64,000 nt of DNA, taken from NCBI RefSeq assembly GCF_011762225.1, contig NZ_JAASQI010000006.1:62001-126000 (forward strand), given 5' to 3'. Below the pieces are notes generated by a model. The model ran no database searches. It saw nothing but the letters and a program-made list of their open reading frames with translations, and was not told the DNA's origin. The position numbers and the translations under genes are program-made. The DNA is from Pseudochelatococcus lubricantis (GTDB taxonomy: Bacteria; Pseudomonadota; Alphaproteobacteria; Rhizobiales; Beijerinckiaceae). This document shows, piece after piece, positions 43,808-52,902 of this stretch; the first letter of the stretch is position 1, and the number at the start of each line of letters is the position of its first letter.

Positions 43808-43838
43808 CCACATTATGGATATCACGTCCATAATGTGG
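43808..43838. promoter_or_regulatory. Operator-like palindrome for the IclR fusion
   Basis: CCACATTATGGA (43808-43819), seven bases, TCCATAATGTGG (43827-43838): perfect 12-bp arms. It lies 47 bp from the iclR fusion start and 119 bp before the TTG start of the divergent operon. A TTGACA at 43774-43779 on the plus strand lies outside it. Size and symmetry suit a dimeric or tetrameric IclR protein. Confidence 0.7.
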
Positions 43839-43957
43839 ACACAAGGGGCTGCAGTAGGGGGCGGAACAATATCCCGCTGAGAGAGCCCCCGCCGCAGGGA
43901 GGCCCGGCCCGGAAGGGGCGGGAGAGTTCGAGCGGCTTCGGGAGATGGAGGACGAAG

Positions 43958-45406
43958 TTGACTTTCATTAGCGGTATCAACCCAAAACTCGCGGTGATTG
44001 CCGAGGCCGCACCGTTGCGCGGGGAATGCGGCATCGGGGCGATGATGCCCTGGGCAGGTAAACTGTGGTTCGTGACATTCGTCGGCCACACCGGGCGTTC
44101 CGGCGCGGGCACGGGCCTGTATACGCTCGACGAGAACCTGAATCTCGAAAAACATCCGGCGAGCGTGGTGGGCACCTATGCCAATCGCTGGATCCACTCG
44201 GCCACCGACCAGCTGGTGATCGGCCCGCATCTGGTGGACGTCAACGGCAATGTCCGCACCATCCCCGACCTGATCCCGCACCGCCTGACCGCGACCATGG
44301 ATCATCACGAGGATGTGGTGAACAAGGTCAGCTACGTCACGATGGAGGGGTTGATCCTGGAGCTGGACCTGCGCACGCTGGAGGTGAAGACCGCCTTCAA
44401 CATGCTGCGCGAGCTGACGCTGCCGGTGGGCACCCAGCCGCATTTCAAGGCGGGATTCACTTCGAACGGCCGTATCATCGTGGGCAACAACACCTATGAT
44501 GAGCGCGATCACAAGGGTGAGTGGACGGGCGGCCTGCTGGCGGAGTACCATGACGGCAAATGGTCGATCCTTGAGCGCACCGGCTTCATGGAGGTGTTCG
44601 GCCGGCGCAATCTGGGCGGCACCATCTTCGCCATCGGCTGGGACAAGCGTTCGGCGATCATGCGCACGCTGATCGATGGCCAGTGGACGCGCTATCGGCT
44701 GCCGAAGGCGTCTTCCGGCTACGAATATTATTGGTCGCTCGAATGGACCCGTATCCGCGAGATGGAACACGAGCGCTACATCATCGATGCGAGCGGTATG
44801 TTCTACGAGGTGAGCCCGGTGAGCTACGAAGGTCGCGTCTGGGGCCTGCGCCCGGTCAGCACGCACCTGCGCGTCGTGCCCGACTTCACCATCTATCGAG
44901 GCATGCTGGTGCTGGGCGGCAACCAGATCTCGCCGAACATGGAACTCGACTGGTGGCGCTCCGACCGGACGGAGAACGAGGGTAAGGATGTCGGCGACAC
45001 GCTCGATCTCGTTACCCGGATCGACAACAACCCGATCGCGGGCGAGCCGCAGACCGGGCTCTGGTTCGGCGCCATGGACGACCTGTGGACGAAATTCGGC
45101 AAGCCGAAGGGATGGGGCGGCGTCTGGTGGGAGGACGAGGTCAAGGGCGGCGTGCCGTCGGACCCGTTCCTGATGACGGGCTTCGAGCACAAGTCCATGC
45201 ACCTGTCCAACGGCTCGGACCATGCCGTGACGATCCGTGTCGAGATCGACTTCCTCGGTAACGGCAGCTGGAAGACCTATGACGAGATCGAGCTGAAGCC
45301 GAACGGCTATGTCTCTCACGCCTTCCCGACCGGGTTCGGCGCGCATTGGGTGCGGCTGGTGGCTGACAGGGATGTCATTGCCTCGGGGTATTTCCACTAT
45401 ACCTGA
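43958..45406 (+). CDS. Conserved-looking protein of unknown function, first gene of sugar ABC operon
   Basis: 482 residues from a TTG codon. No ATG or GTG in the frame gives a sensible start, whereas GGAGG (43947-43951) sits six bases before TTG 43958. There is no signal peptide and no membrane segment. The sequence has repeated strand-turn units rich in Trp, Tyr and Gly (KLWFVTFVGHTG, EYYWSLEWTRIRE, GLWFGAMDDLWTKFG, WGGVWWEDEVKGG), suggesting a beta-propeller plus a C-terminal beta-sandwich (VTIRVEIDFLGNGSWKTYDE). I do not recognise the family. Operon position before a sugar importer and opposite a lactonase-regulator suggests a carbohydrate-binding or carbohydrate-active role. Confidence 0.82.
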   Translation: MTFISGINPKLAVIAEAAPLRGECGIGAMMPWAGKLWFVTFVGHTGRSGAGTGLYTLDENLNLEKHPASVVGTYANRWIHSATDQLVIGPHLVDVNGNVRTIPDLIPHRLTATMDHHEDVVNKVSYVTMEGLILELDLRTLEVKTAFNMLRELTLPVGTQPHFKAGFTSNGRIIVGNNTYDERDHKGEWTGGLLAEYHDGKWSILERTGFMEVFGRRNLGGTIFAIGWDKRSAIMRTLIDGQWTRYRLPKASSGYEYYWSLEWTRIREMEHERYIIDASGMFYEVSPVSYEGRVWGLRPVSTHLRVVPDFTIYRGMLVLGGNQISPNMELDWWRSDRTENEGKDVGDTLDLVTRIDNNPIAGEPQTGLWFGAMDDLWTKFGKPKGWGGVWWEDEVKGGVPSDPFLMTGFEHKSMHLSNGSDHAVTIRVEIDFLGNGSWKTYDEIELKPNGYVSHAFPTGFGAHWVRLVADRDVIASGYFHYT

Positions 45407-45416
45407 ACCTGATCCG

Positions 45417-45436
45417 CCCCGGCGAAAAGGCCGGGG
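45417..45436 (+). terminator. Hairpin before the sugar-binding-protein gene
   Basis: CCCCGGC (45417-45423), loop GAAAAG, GCCGGGG (45430-45436), ten bases after the stop of the unknown gene. A second imperfect hairpin follows (GGGCCGCTCC with GGAGCGGTCCC). They probably adjust the transcript level between the unknown gene and the binding protein. Confidence 0.5.
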
Positions 45437-45532
45437 TGGTCCAACAAGGGCCGCTCCCACGCCGGAGCGGTCCCGCCGCAGGGGTGCGGCCATTATAATC
45501 GTTCAGTTCTGGGACTTTGGGAGGAGACCGAG

Positions 45533-46822
45533 ATGAACACCGGCAAAGGACTGTGCGGCCTGGTCGCCGCAGCCCTGCTGTGCGCGTTGGCGCCCGCCAC
45601 GCTGCAGGCAGCACAGACGACGATCCGCATGTGGACCTTCTTCAACCCTGAGGGGACCACCGTCAGGGAAAAAGCGCTGGCGAAGGTCATCGCGAATTTC
45701 GAGGCAAAGAACCCCGACATCAGGGTCCGTACCGAACAGCAGGTCTGGGACCAGATGACGCAGAAATTCCTGGCTGCGAGCCGGGCGGGCAAGGCACCCG
45801 ACGTGATCTGGGTGAACTCGGACCTGCTCGGCACCGTGATTCAGGCGAATGCCCTGGCGGACATCAGCGGCGCCTTCACGCCTGAGGACATGAAGGACCT
45901 GGACAACGAACTCGTCCGCTCGGCCTCGGACGGAGGGAAGGTCTATGGCGTCGGGCAATCCTATATGATCTTCGGCCTGATCGCCCGGAACAAGTTCCTG
46001 CAGGAGGCGGGCGTCGACCCGGAGGCGATCCGCACGTGGGACGACCTGGACGCGGCGGCGAAGAAACTGACCGTGGGATCCGGCAACGACGTCCGGCGCT
46101 GGGGCCTGTGCCAGGATCTGGGCATGACCAAGATCGATCCGGGCATCCTGCTCGCGCATTTGCTGACGGGCGAGGGCGCGCCCGCATTCGACAAGACCGG
46201 ACGCGCGCACTGGTCTGATGCGCGCGGCGTTGCCGGAATCCAGCGCACCGCCCGCCTGATCGAGGCCGGTTCGAGCCCGCGGGAGGGCCTGAACTGGACC
46301 AATGATGAGATGTATGACCAGTTCTCCGCCGGGCGCTGCGCGATGATAACCGGCGCGAGCGTGCGCATCAGCGGCTTGCAGCAGGCGACGGGCGACGAGG
46401 ACATCATCTTCATCCCCTATCCCTCGGATACGCCCGGCATGCCGTCGCGGCAGGCGATGAGCAACTGGACCACCTCCGTCTGGGAGGGCTCAAAGAACAA
46501 GGATGCCGCCGCGAAGCTCGTCGCCTCCATGGTCAGCCCCGAGGCTGACGAGGTGTGGGTAACGACGGGCGGCACGCTGCCCGCGCGCACCTCGACCGCG
46601 GCGGGGCTGACGGACTTTCTGGGCCAGAAATCGCACCGGTTCATGGCCGCCGCGACGGAGTACATCCGCACCAGCGGCTGGGTCCCGCCCTTCGGCGCGG
46701 ATATCAGCGGCTACCGCGACGACATGAACCGGGCGATCCAGCAGGTTGTCATGAACGGAGCGGCTCCGGAGAAGGCGTTGCAGGAGGCCGAACAGGCCTA
46801 CAATGCGCGCCACGGATACTGA
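45533..46822 (+). CDS. Sugar ABC transporter substrate-binding protein (family 1)
   Basis: 429 residues. A Sec signal peptide covers residues 1 to about 27 (hydrophobic core LVAAALLCALAPATLQA). The mature protein starts AQTTIRMWTFFNPEG and has an SBP_bac_1 fold with EAKNPDIRV, APDVIWVNSDL and the late SPEADEVWVTTGGTLPAR. It captures a mono- or oligosaccharide in the periplasm. GGGAGGAG precedes the ATG. It stands in an operon with the unknown gene, two permeases and an ATPase. Confidence 0.93.
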   Translation: MNTGKGLCGLVAAALLCALAPATLQAAQTTIRMWTFFNPEGTTVREKALAKVIANFEAKNPDIRVRTEQQVWDQMTQKFLAASRAGKAPDVIWVNSDLLGTVIQANALADISGAFTPEDMKDLDNELVRSASDGGKVYGVGQSYMIFGLIARNKFLQEAGVDPEAIRTWDDLDAAAKKLTVGSGNDVRRWGLCQDLGMTKIDPGILLAHLLTGEGAPAFDKTGRAHWSDARGVAGIQRTARLIEAGSSPREGLNWTNDEMYDQFSAGRCAMITGASVRISGLQQATGDEDIIFIPYPSDTPGMPSRQAMSNWTTSVWEGSKNKDAAAKLVASMVSPEADEVWVTTGGTLPARTSTAAGLTDFLGQKSHRFMAAATEYIRTSGWVPPFGADISGYRDDMNRAIQQVVMNGAAPEKALQEAEQAYNARHGY

Positions 46823-46854
46823 TCCGGCCTTTCTGCCCATCTTTGGAAGACGCC

Positions 46855-47745
46855 ATGACGACAGGTGCTTATCCCGCCGCGAACCGGCGCCGGACCGACT
46901 ACGGCATGCTTTATGTCGCGCCGACGGTGCTGCTGCTGATCCTGCTTCTCTACGGGCCGGCCGTTTCCGGCTTCTGGCAGAGCCTGTTCCGCCTCGACGG
47001 CGCCGACGCCGGCGCCTTCGTGGGGCTGGACGTCTACGGCAAGGTGCTGGCAGAACCTGGCTTCGGCAAGGTCGTGCTGTCCACCACGCTGTTCGTCGTC
47101 GGCTCGGTCATCGGCACGGTCGGGCTCGGGCTCGCGATCGCGCTCTACGTCAACAGCCTGGAGGAGGCGACGGCGCGCATCCTCCAGATCGGGGTCATCA
47201 TTCCCTGGGCGATCTCGTCCGTGGTGGGGGCGCTGCTGTTTCGCTGGTTCTACATGAGCGACCTGGGCCTGTTCCAGGGGATGCTGCGCGGGTTCGGCCT
47301 GCCTGCCTTCGACCCCATGTCCACACAGGCGGGGGCGATGACGGCCCTGATCCTCTCCGCGGTATGGAAGAAGCTCGGCTTTGCGGTGATCCTGCTGCTT
47401 TCGGGATTGAAGGCCATTCCGCATGACTATTATGAAGCCGCGCGAATCGATGGTGCCGGCGCTTTCGCGCGCTTTCGGGAGATCACCGTGCCGATGCTGA
47501 CCGGACCGCTGCTGATCAGCTCTGTCGTGCTCGGCATCGCCGATCTGAACACGGTCGAGCTGCCGTTGATCGTGACGGGAGGAGGGCCGCTCGACAGCAC
47601 GACCACGGTGGCGCTGTCCATTTATCAGAAGGCATTCAGCCAGTACGATCTCCAGCGCGCGATCACGCTTGCCATCATCACCTTTCTCGTGAACATCGTC
47701 CTCGTCGGGCTCTACGTCCGCAGCGTCCGGGGACAGAGCGAATGA
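46855..47745 (+). CDS. Sugar ABC transporter permease (MalF/UgpA-like)
   Basis: 296 residues, six membrane segments. The N-terminus is YGMLYVAPTVLLLILLLYG, and the cytoplasmic EAA loop is YYEAARIDGAGAFARFREITVPML, the hallmark of carbohydrate permeases. GGAAGA precedes the ATG at 46855. It overlaps the second permease by 4 bp. It forms the channel with the product at 47742. Confidence 0.94.
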   Translation: MTTGAYPAANRRRTDYGMLYVAPTVLLLILLLYGPAVSGFWQSLFRLDGADAGAFVGLDVYGKVLAEPGFGKVVLSTTLFVVGSVIGTVGLGLAIALYVNSLEEATARILQIGVIIPWAISSVVGALLFRWFYMSDLGLFQGMLRGFGLPAFDPMSTQAGAMTALILSAVWKKLGFAVILLLSGLKAIPHDYYEAARIDGAGAFARFREITVPMLTGPLLISSVVLGIADLNTVELPLIVTGGGPLDSTTTVALSIYQKAFSQYDLQRAITLAIITFLVNIVLVGLYVRSVRGQSE

Positions 47746-48587
47746 GTGCCGCCATGTCCCGCAAGCTTCGTTCCCGGCTGTCGCTGATTGCGTTTTCGGC
47801 CTTCATCCTGATCTTCAATCTCGGCCCCATCCTGTGGGGCATCCTCGGGTCGCTGCGCCCGCGCGAGGAGATCATGCGCTTCCCCCCGCAGCCGCTGCCG
47901 TCGAGCCTGAGTCTGGAGCATTACGCCGCGATCGCGGAAAGCGGGTTCCTCGGCGCGGCACGCAACAGCCTGATCTACGCGGCCATCACCGTGGTCGTGG
48001 CGCTGGTCGCGGGCAGCATCGCGGCCTACGCGCTGGACCGGCTGCGCTTCGCGGGCAAGGCAGTCGTGATGTTCCTCGTGATCGCCGGCATTCCGCTCGC
48101 CAGCGGCGCCGCGGCGCTGATCGTCCCCAGCTACCTCTATATGACGTCTCTCGGGCTGAGCGATACGCCGTGGGTGCTGCCGCTGGTCTATATCGCCTAT
48201 AACCTGCCCACGGCGGTCTGGGTGCTGAAGGGCGCGCTAGGCGGTCTCTCGCGCGAACTCGACGAGGCAGCCGCGATCGACGGGGCAGGGCGCCTGCGCA
48301 CCCTGTTCGAGATACTGCTGCCGCTCTGCAAGCCAGCCATCGGTGCCGCCGCCCTGTTCTGTTTCGTCGGGGCCTGGAACGAATTCGTCGCGGGTTCGGT
48401 GCTGGTCGACAATCCGGATTTGCGGCCGGTGCAGGTCTCGATCTACCAGAACATGGGATATTTCGGTCGCGACTGGGGGCCGCTGCTGGCCGCGGCGACC
48501 CTCGCCATCCTGCCGATCATCGCCGCCTTCCTGGTCTTCGGCCGCCTGCTGATCGCGGGGCTGACGAAGGGTGCGGTCAAGGGCTGA
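47742..48587 (+). CDS. Sugar ABC transporter permease (MalG/UgpE-like)
   Basis: 281 residues, six membrane segments, with the EAA loop ELDEAAAIDGAGRLRTLFEI and the following LLPLCKPAIGAAALFCFVGAWNEF typical of MalG-like subunits. The start is the ATG overlapping the previous stop; a second ATG four codons later is possible. It follows directly in the operon and precedes the ATPase by 34 bp. Confidence 0.94.
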   Translation: MSAAMSRKLRSRLSLIAFSAFILIFNLGPILWGILGSLRPREEIMRFPPQPLPSSLSLEHYAAIAESGFLGAARNSLIYAAITVVVALVAGSIAAYALDRLRFAGKAVVMFLVIAGIPLASGAAALIVPSYLYMTSLGLSDTPWVLPLVYIAYNLPTAVWVLKGALGGLSRELDEAAAIDGAGRLRTLFEILLPLCKPAIGAAALFCFVGAWNEFVAGSVLVDNPDLRPVQVSIYQNMGYFGRDWGPLLAAATLAILPIIAAFLVFGRLLIAGLTKGAVKG

Positions 48588-48621
48588 GCCCGTCCCTGAA
48601 AGTGCCGTGGGAGGAACTGAC

Positions 48622-49677
48622 ATGGCCCATATCTCCTTCGAGAACGTCTCGAAATCCTATAGTACGCTGAACGTGATCAGGGATATCAATCTCGACATCC
48701 ACGACGGCGAGATGCTGATCCTCGTCGGGCCGTCGGGCTGCGGAAAGTCGACCCTGCTGCGAATGATCGCGGGGCTGGAGAGCGTGTCCTCGGGCGCGAT
48801 CCGCATCGACGACCGCGTGGTGAACGACCTCGATCCGCGCGACCGCGACATCGCCATGGTGTTCCAGAGCTACGCGCTCTATCCGCACAAGACCGTGCTT
48901 GAGAACATTACCTTTGGCCTGAGAATGCGCCGGATGGCGGGTGACGAGATTCTGCGCCGCGCGAAACAGGCCAGCATGGCGCTTGGCCTCGATGCCTATC
49001 TCGACCGGTATCCCCGCCAGCTCTCGGGTGGGCAGCGCCAGCGCGTCGCGATGGGCCGGGCGCTGGTGCGCGAACCGAAGGCCTTCCTGTTCGACGAGCC
49101 GCTCTCCAACCTGGATGCCCAGCTGCGCGTGCAGATGCGCATGGAGATTCGCGCGCTTCAGCAGAAGCTCGGGGTAACCTCGGTCTACGTCACTCACGAC
49201 CAGATCGAGGCGATGACGATGGGCGACAAGATCGCCGTGATGAACCGGGGAGGCATCGAACAGATCGGCACGCCGCTCGATATCTATGACCGTCCGGCGA
49301 ACGAATTCGTTGCCACGTTCATTGGATCGCCGATGATCAATCTGCTGGACGCCGAGGTCCGCGGCGACGGGCGCAGCGCCGTGACACCCGGGGGCCTCGT
49401 GCTTCCGACCGGCACGGCCGCGCTGTCGCCGGGCGAAAAGGTCAGGATCGGCATAAGGCCCGAGCACGTCCGGCTGGGAGACGACGGCGCCCCTGGCATC
49501 GTCGAGGCGGTCGAGCAGACGGGGCTCGACACGCTCGTGCTGGTGCGGACGTCCGGCACGGCGATGCGGGTGCTCATCCGCGAACGACGCTATATGGAGC
49601 GGGGGCAGAAGGTTTTGCTGTCGCTCCCGCCCGCCGACATGCATGTTTTCTCGTCCGACACCGGCGCGCGACGCTGA
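48622..49677 (+). CDS. Sugar ABC transporter ATP-binding protein (UgpC/MsmX-like)
   Basis: 351 residues. Walker A is [11 protein letters not shown], the signature [15 protein letters not shown], Walker [13 protein letters not shown], and the switch His is in [14 protein letters not shown]. The C-terminal 110 residues form the TOBE-type domain ([11 protein letters not shown]). It is the CUT1 family ATPase, which often serves several sugar systems. GGGAGGAA supports ATG 48622. Confidence 0.96.
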   Translation: MAHISFENVSKSYSTLNVIRDINLDIHDGEMLILVGPSGCGKSTLLRMIAGLESVSSGAIRIDDRVVNDLDPRDRDIAMVFQSYALYPHKTVLENITFGLRMRRMAGDEILRRAKQASMALGLDAYLDRYPRQLSGGQRQRVAMGRALVREPKAFLFDEPLSNLDAQLRVQMRMEIRALQQKLGVTSVYVTHDQIEAMTMGDKIAVMNRGGIEQIGTPLDIYDRPANEFVATFIGSPMINLLDAEVRGDGRSAVTPGGLVLPTGTAALSPGEKVRIGIRPEHVRLGDDGAPGIVEAVEQTGLDTLVLVRTSGTAMRVLIRERRYMERGQKVLLSLPPADMHVFSSDTGARR

Positions 49678-50170
49678 CCGGGGCCTCTCGCTCCGGGGTG
49701 CGGATGAGGAACGACTCAACATGCATGCAACACCCTGCCATTCGCCGCCGCCACGGATGGCGGCGGCGATCACGAGCGACGAGGCGTGGCCCTGTCCCGA
49801 GTTTGTACAATAGACTGATATATAAAGGAAAAGATTGTTTTCCCGGGGCCCGTGGCTGTGGCGGGATGACGGTGACGGCTTCGTCGGGCGGTGACGGCCT
49901 CCGCCCGGCGGCCCGCGCCGCCACCTCGCTCGCCGTCCGCCCTTCGAGCCATCCGGGTGCTTCGGGGCCTTCAACAACGGCTTGCGGAACATCTATGGAT
50001 ATTGTTGGCCGCGAGTGCGGCAAATAACGAATAAGTCGATTGCGTCAATGGCCCTACCATTACGGTGCCTGCGCCGGTATCCCATGGCAGGACACCGCGT
50101 CGCGCCACTGACATCCCCATCGACCGGGACGCCGCTTTTCGGCACGGCTGCACAGAAATCCGGAGGTCCC
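49678..50170. other. Intergenic region without a supported gene
   Basis: 493 bp between the sugar ABC ATPase and the FUSC gene. Frames are open on both strands but give low-complexity Arg/Pro/Gly-rich products and have no ribosome sites. A short A+T-rich patch at 49800-49840 (TTTGTACAATAGACTGATA) is the only likely promoter area. I see nothing else in it. Confidence 0.5.
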
Positions 50171-52072
50171 GTGGGCGATTACTCTCATCAGATGAAGAGC
50201 CGCGTCAGGCGGCTTCTTCATTATGCCGAAAGCTCCCGGCGTACGAAACTGGGTATCGGGGCCATCGTGCGCCGGGCGGCGCGCTGGCTTGAACTGCGCT
50301 CGTTCGGGCTGACGCCGGAACATTTCACGGGGGCGGAAGGGCTGCGCGCCGCGCTTGCGGTCGCCTTTCCGCTCATCCTGATCATCGGAAGCAGGCAATA
50401 CGAATTCGGCTGGGCGGTCTTCGCGGCATTCTGGACCTGTCTTTGCGACAATGCCGGGCCGGACCGTCTCCGCCGTTTCCTTCTGGCGGTTTTCGTCTGC
50501 GCGGGAGCGGCGATTGCCTTCGTCGGCTCGTGGGTGGGGTCGTTCGGCACGCCGGAGGCGCTCGCCACCGGCCCGCTGCTGGTTTTTCTGTCGGCGCTGC
50601 TGCCTTACCGGCTGGCGCAGGCGGGGACGCTTTCCGTGCTGCTCGGTGTGGTCGGCGTGGTCGCCATCGGCTTTCCGCTGCCGTTCGAGGGTGCGGCGAA
50701 GCTTGCGCTTTCCTTCCTTCTGGGGAGCGCGTGGGCGTACCTCCTCATCAATGTGCTGTGGCGCATCGACGCCTGGCTGCCGGTGCGGAAAATGACATCC
50801 GCGGTGTTTTCCCGTTTGTCGGACATGATCGCCGAAATGGTCGCGACGCGGGACGGCAGCCATCCGGATGCCATCTGGCACCCCGGACATGCGGAGCACC
50901 GCCGGTCGGTGCGCATCGGCCTTGAGCGTCTGCGCCAGCTCCTGTCGCGCTACAAGGGCGAGCCGGATGAGGTGTTGCGCCCCTTCCTGCTTTTTCAGGA
51001 CGCGGCGGAAACATTGTTCAGCGCCGCTATCGCGCTGGAGCATGATTTCGTCGTCAGGGAAGGCCCGGCGAACGAACGGGTGGTGGCGGCACGTGCCATG
51101 CTGCATGCGGTCGTCACCTGCCAGATGGCTATCGATGGCGGCGAGCGGGGACAGGCCAGTCTTCGGCGCCAGATCGGGCGACTTCAGCGCAGCCGCTCCG
51201 TCATGTCGGGACAGCTCCCGATCGGCTGCCTGATCGCGGCGGAACAGGCCCTGCGGCTGCTGGTGAACGATCCGGAAACCGAAAGAAGCGCTTCCGGGGC
51301 GCCTCTTCCAGAACTGCCCGAGGCCGCGAAAACCGGATTGAAATCCGCGCTGCAGCAGGCGTTGAGGCAGGCGTCGGGCGTCGTGGCCGTCTACTATGTC
51401 GCGACGGTGTTCCGGTTCGGTTATCCCTACTGGGCGACGATGGCGGTGATCGTCGTCATGCAGGGCGCGGCGCGCATGACGTGGACACGCGCGCTGGAGC
51501 GCATATTCGGAAGCCTGCTCGGCGGTGCGGCGGCGCTGTCGTTCCTGCTCCTCGTCACCCATCCCTATGCGCTCGCGGCGCTGGCGGTGCCTCTCGCGGG
51601 CGTATCGATAGCGCTGCGGAGCGTCAACTATACCGTCTTCGTCCTGTTCCTCACCATGCTGTTCGTCATCGTGACGGAACTGCTCCAGCCCGGCGTCGGC
51701 ATCGCTTCGGCCCGCATTCTCGATAATACGGTCGGCAGCCTGGCGGCTTTGCTTGCCGCGCTGCTGCTCTGGCCGAAATTCGACCCGCCCCTCGCCACGA
51801 TGATCGGCGACGGGATGCAGACCAACCGCGACTACATCGACGCGGTCACGTCGGGACGGGACGAGACGGCCATCTACGCGGCACGCCGCCGCGCGGGTCT
51901 GGCAAGCACGACCGCCGAGGTGGCCCTGCATGACCTCGGCGGCCTGCCGCGCCGCTGGCAGAGATTGTCGAACGAGGATGCGGCCGCGCTTCGCAAGCTC
52001 AGGCTGCTCGCCGGGGAAGCCGCCGCCGCCTGGCACCGCCGTCTGGCCGCGGAAGAACGCAGTGGCGCGTGA
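50171..52072 (+). CDS. FUSC-family membrane protein (aromatic acid exporter / YccS-like)
   Basis: About 633 residues. Two clusters of membrane helices (near residues 60-190 and 400-530) are separated by a long cytoplasmic helical part, the FUSC/YccS pattern. Markers are GLRAALAVAFPLILIIG and FGYPYWATMAVIVVMQG. The GTG at 50171 is chosen because GGAGG lies five bases upstream; the frame is open to 49982 without such a site. FUSC proteins export fusaric, p-hydroxybenzoic or similar acids, usually with an adaptor that is absent here. The start is uncertain by some tens of residues. Confidence 0.82.
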   Translation: MGDYSHQMKSRVRRLLHYAESSRRTKLGIGAIVRRAARWLELRSFGLTPEHFTGAEGLRAALAVAFPLILIIGSRQYEFGWAVFAAFWTCLCDNAGPDRLRRFLLAVFVCAGAAIAFVGSWVGSFGTPEALATGPLLVFLSALLPYRLAQAGTLSVLLGVVGVVAIGFPLPFEGAAKLALSFLLGSAWAYLLINVLWRIDAWLPVRKMTSAVFSRLSDMIAEMVATRDGSHPDAIWHPGHAEHRRSVRIGLERLRQLLSRYKGEPDEVLRPFLLFQDAAETLFSAAIALEHDFVVREGPANERVVAARAMLHAVVTCQMAIDGGERGQASLRRQIGRLQRSRSVMSGQLPIGCLIAAEQALRLLVNDPETERSASGAPLPELPEAAKTGLKSALQQALRQASGVVAVYYVATVFRFGYPYWATMAVIVVMQGAARMTWTRALERIFGSLLGGAAALSFLLLVTHPYALAALAVPLAGVSIALRSVNYTVFVLFLTMLFVIVTELLQPGVGIASARILDNTVGSLAALLAALLLWPKFDPPLATMIGDGMQTNRDYIDAVTSGRDETAIYAARRRAGLASTTAEVALHDLGGLPRRWQRLSNEDAAALRKLRLLAGEAAAAWHRRLAAEERSGA

Positions 52073-52076
52073 GGCA

Positions 52077-52814
52077 TCAGCGTTTCGGGCGCCGCATCCC
52101 GGCCGAGAGTTCGGAGGCGGCTGCCCACAACTCGCCGAAATCGTTGATCAGACGGTCTGGCGACAGCGCGGCGACGGGAATGTCCGAGTAGCCGAAGGGA
52201 ACGGCGATTACGGGCATGCCGGCCGCGCGGGCGGTGGCGATGTCCGTGCGGGAATCGCCCACCATCAGCGCGCGGCGCGGGTCCGCCCCCGCGCGTTCGA
52301 TTGTCAACGTCAGGTGGCGCGGGTCCGGCTTGCGATAGGCAAAGGTGTCGTACCCGCAGATAGCCGCGAACCGGTCGCCGATACCGAGCAGGTCGAGCAG
52401 CTTGCGGGCCTGGTCTTCGGCCTTGTTGGTGCACACTGCCAGCAGCCAGCCTTCCGCCCGGAAACGGTCGAGCGCCTCCGGAACGCCAGGAAAGAGCCGC
52501 GTGTCCCGCTTGAGATTCCGGCCGTAGAAGCCGAGGAAGCGCTGGAACCGCGTTTCCAGAAGGTCTGCCGGGCTGCCGAAAACGCCGGCCTCCCGGAAAC
52601 CGCGCTCGACCATGGACCGCGTTCCGGAGCCGAGCAGGCGTCTCGCCCTCTCGGACACGAGCGGCGGCAGGCCCTCTGCCTGCAGCGTGGCGTTCAGCGC
52701 GGCGATCAGGTCGGGCGCGGTATCGGCGAGCGTGCCGTCGAGATCGAAGACGACGATCGGACGCGCGCTGTCAGACACGATACCGGTAAACCGGATGGAA
52801 AGGCTCGCCGGCAT
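52077..52814 (-). CDS. gph: HAD-family phosphatase, phosphoglycolate-phosphatase-like
   Basis: 245 residues. The four HAD motifs are present: VVFDLDGTLADT (nucleophile Asp and acid Asp, near residues 21-32), VCTNK, YRKPDP and MVGDSRTD. The cap domain between motifs 1 and 2 fits the Gph group, which removes phosphate from 2-phosphoglycolate. The length is slightly longer than usual because of an N-terminal extension. It converges on the FUSC gene with 4 bp between. The exact substrate is inferred from family only. Confidence 0.88.
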   Translation of the reverse strand: MPASLSIRFTGIVSDSARPIVVFDLDGTLADTAPDLIAALNATLQAEGLPPLVSERARRLLGSGTRSMVERGFREAGVFGSPADLLETRFQRFLGFYGRNLKRDTRLFPGVPEALDRFRAEGWLLAVCTNKAEDQARKLLDLLGIGDRFAAICGYDTFAYRKPDPRHLTLTIERAGADPRRALMVGDSRTDIATARAAGMPVIAVPFGYSDIPVAALSPDRLINDFGELWAAASELSAGMRRPKR

Positions 52815-52837
52815 GGTTCCGCTCCTTCTTCGTCGAT

Positions 52838-52874
52838 CGTCCCATGAGTGACTCGTCCCATGAGTGACTCGTCC
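52838..52874. repeat. 16-bp tandem repeat
   Basis: CGTCCCATGAGTGACT occurs twice in direct succession (52838-52853, 52854-52869) and begins a third time (CGTCC). It lies upstream of gph, 24 bp from its start, and 28 bp from the DUF411 gene stop. It could arise by slippage and vary between strains. Confidence 0.85.
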
Positions 52875-52902
52875 TTTGGCTGACGGCCCGGTCCGGCTGC
52901 GT

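Noticed and set aside
43799-45493. Minus-strand open frame opposite the unknown TTG-start gene
   Set aside because: I considered whether the plus-strand protein might be the shadow. The plus strand has a well-placed GGAGG, aromatic strand repeats typical of a folded protein, and operon spacing; the minus frame is Asp/Arg/His-rich and runs over the operator.
49698-50027. Possible 110-residue gene before the FUSC gene
   Set aside because: Arg/Gly/Ser-rich product, no ribosome site, no family; open frames on both strands of the same segment.
50060-52036. Antisense open frame of about 650 codons opposite the FUSC gene
   Set aside because: Low-complexity Arg/Gln/Asp-rich translation; the plus strand has membrane helices and FUSC motifs.
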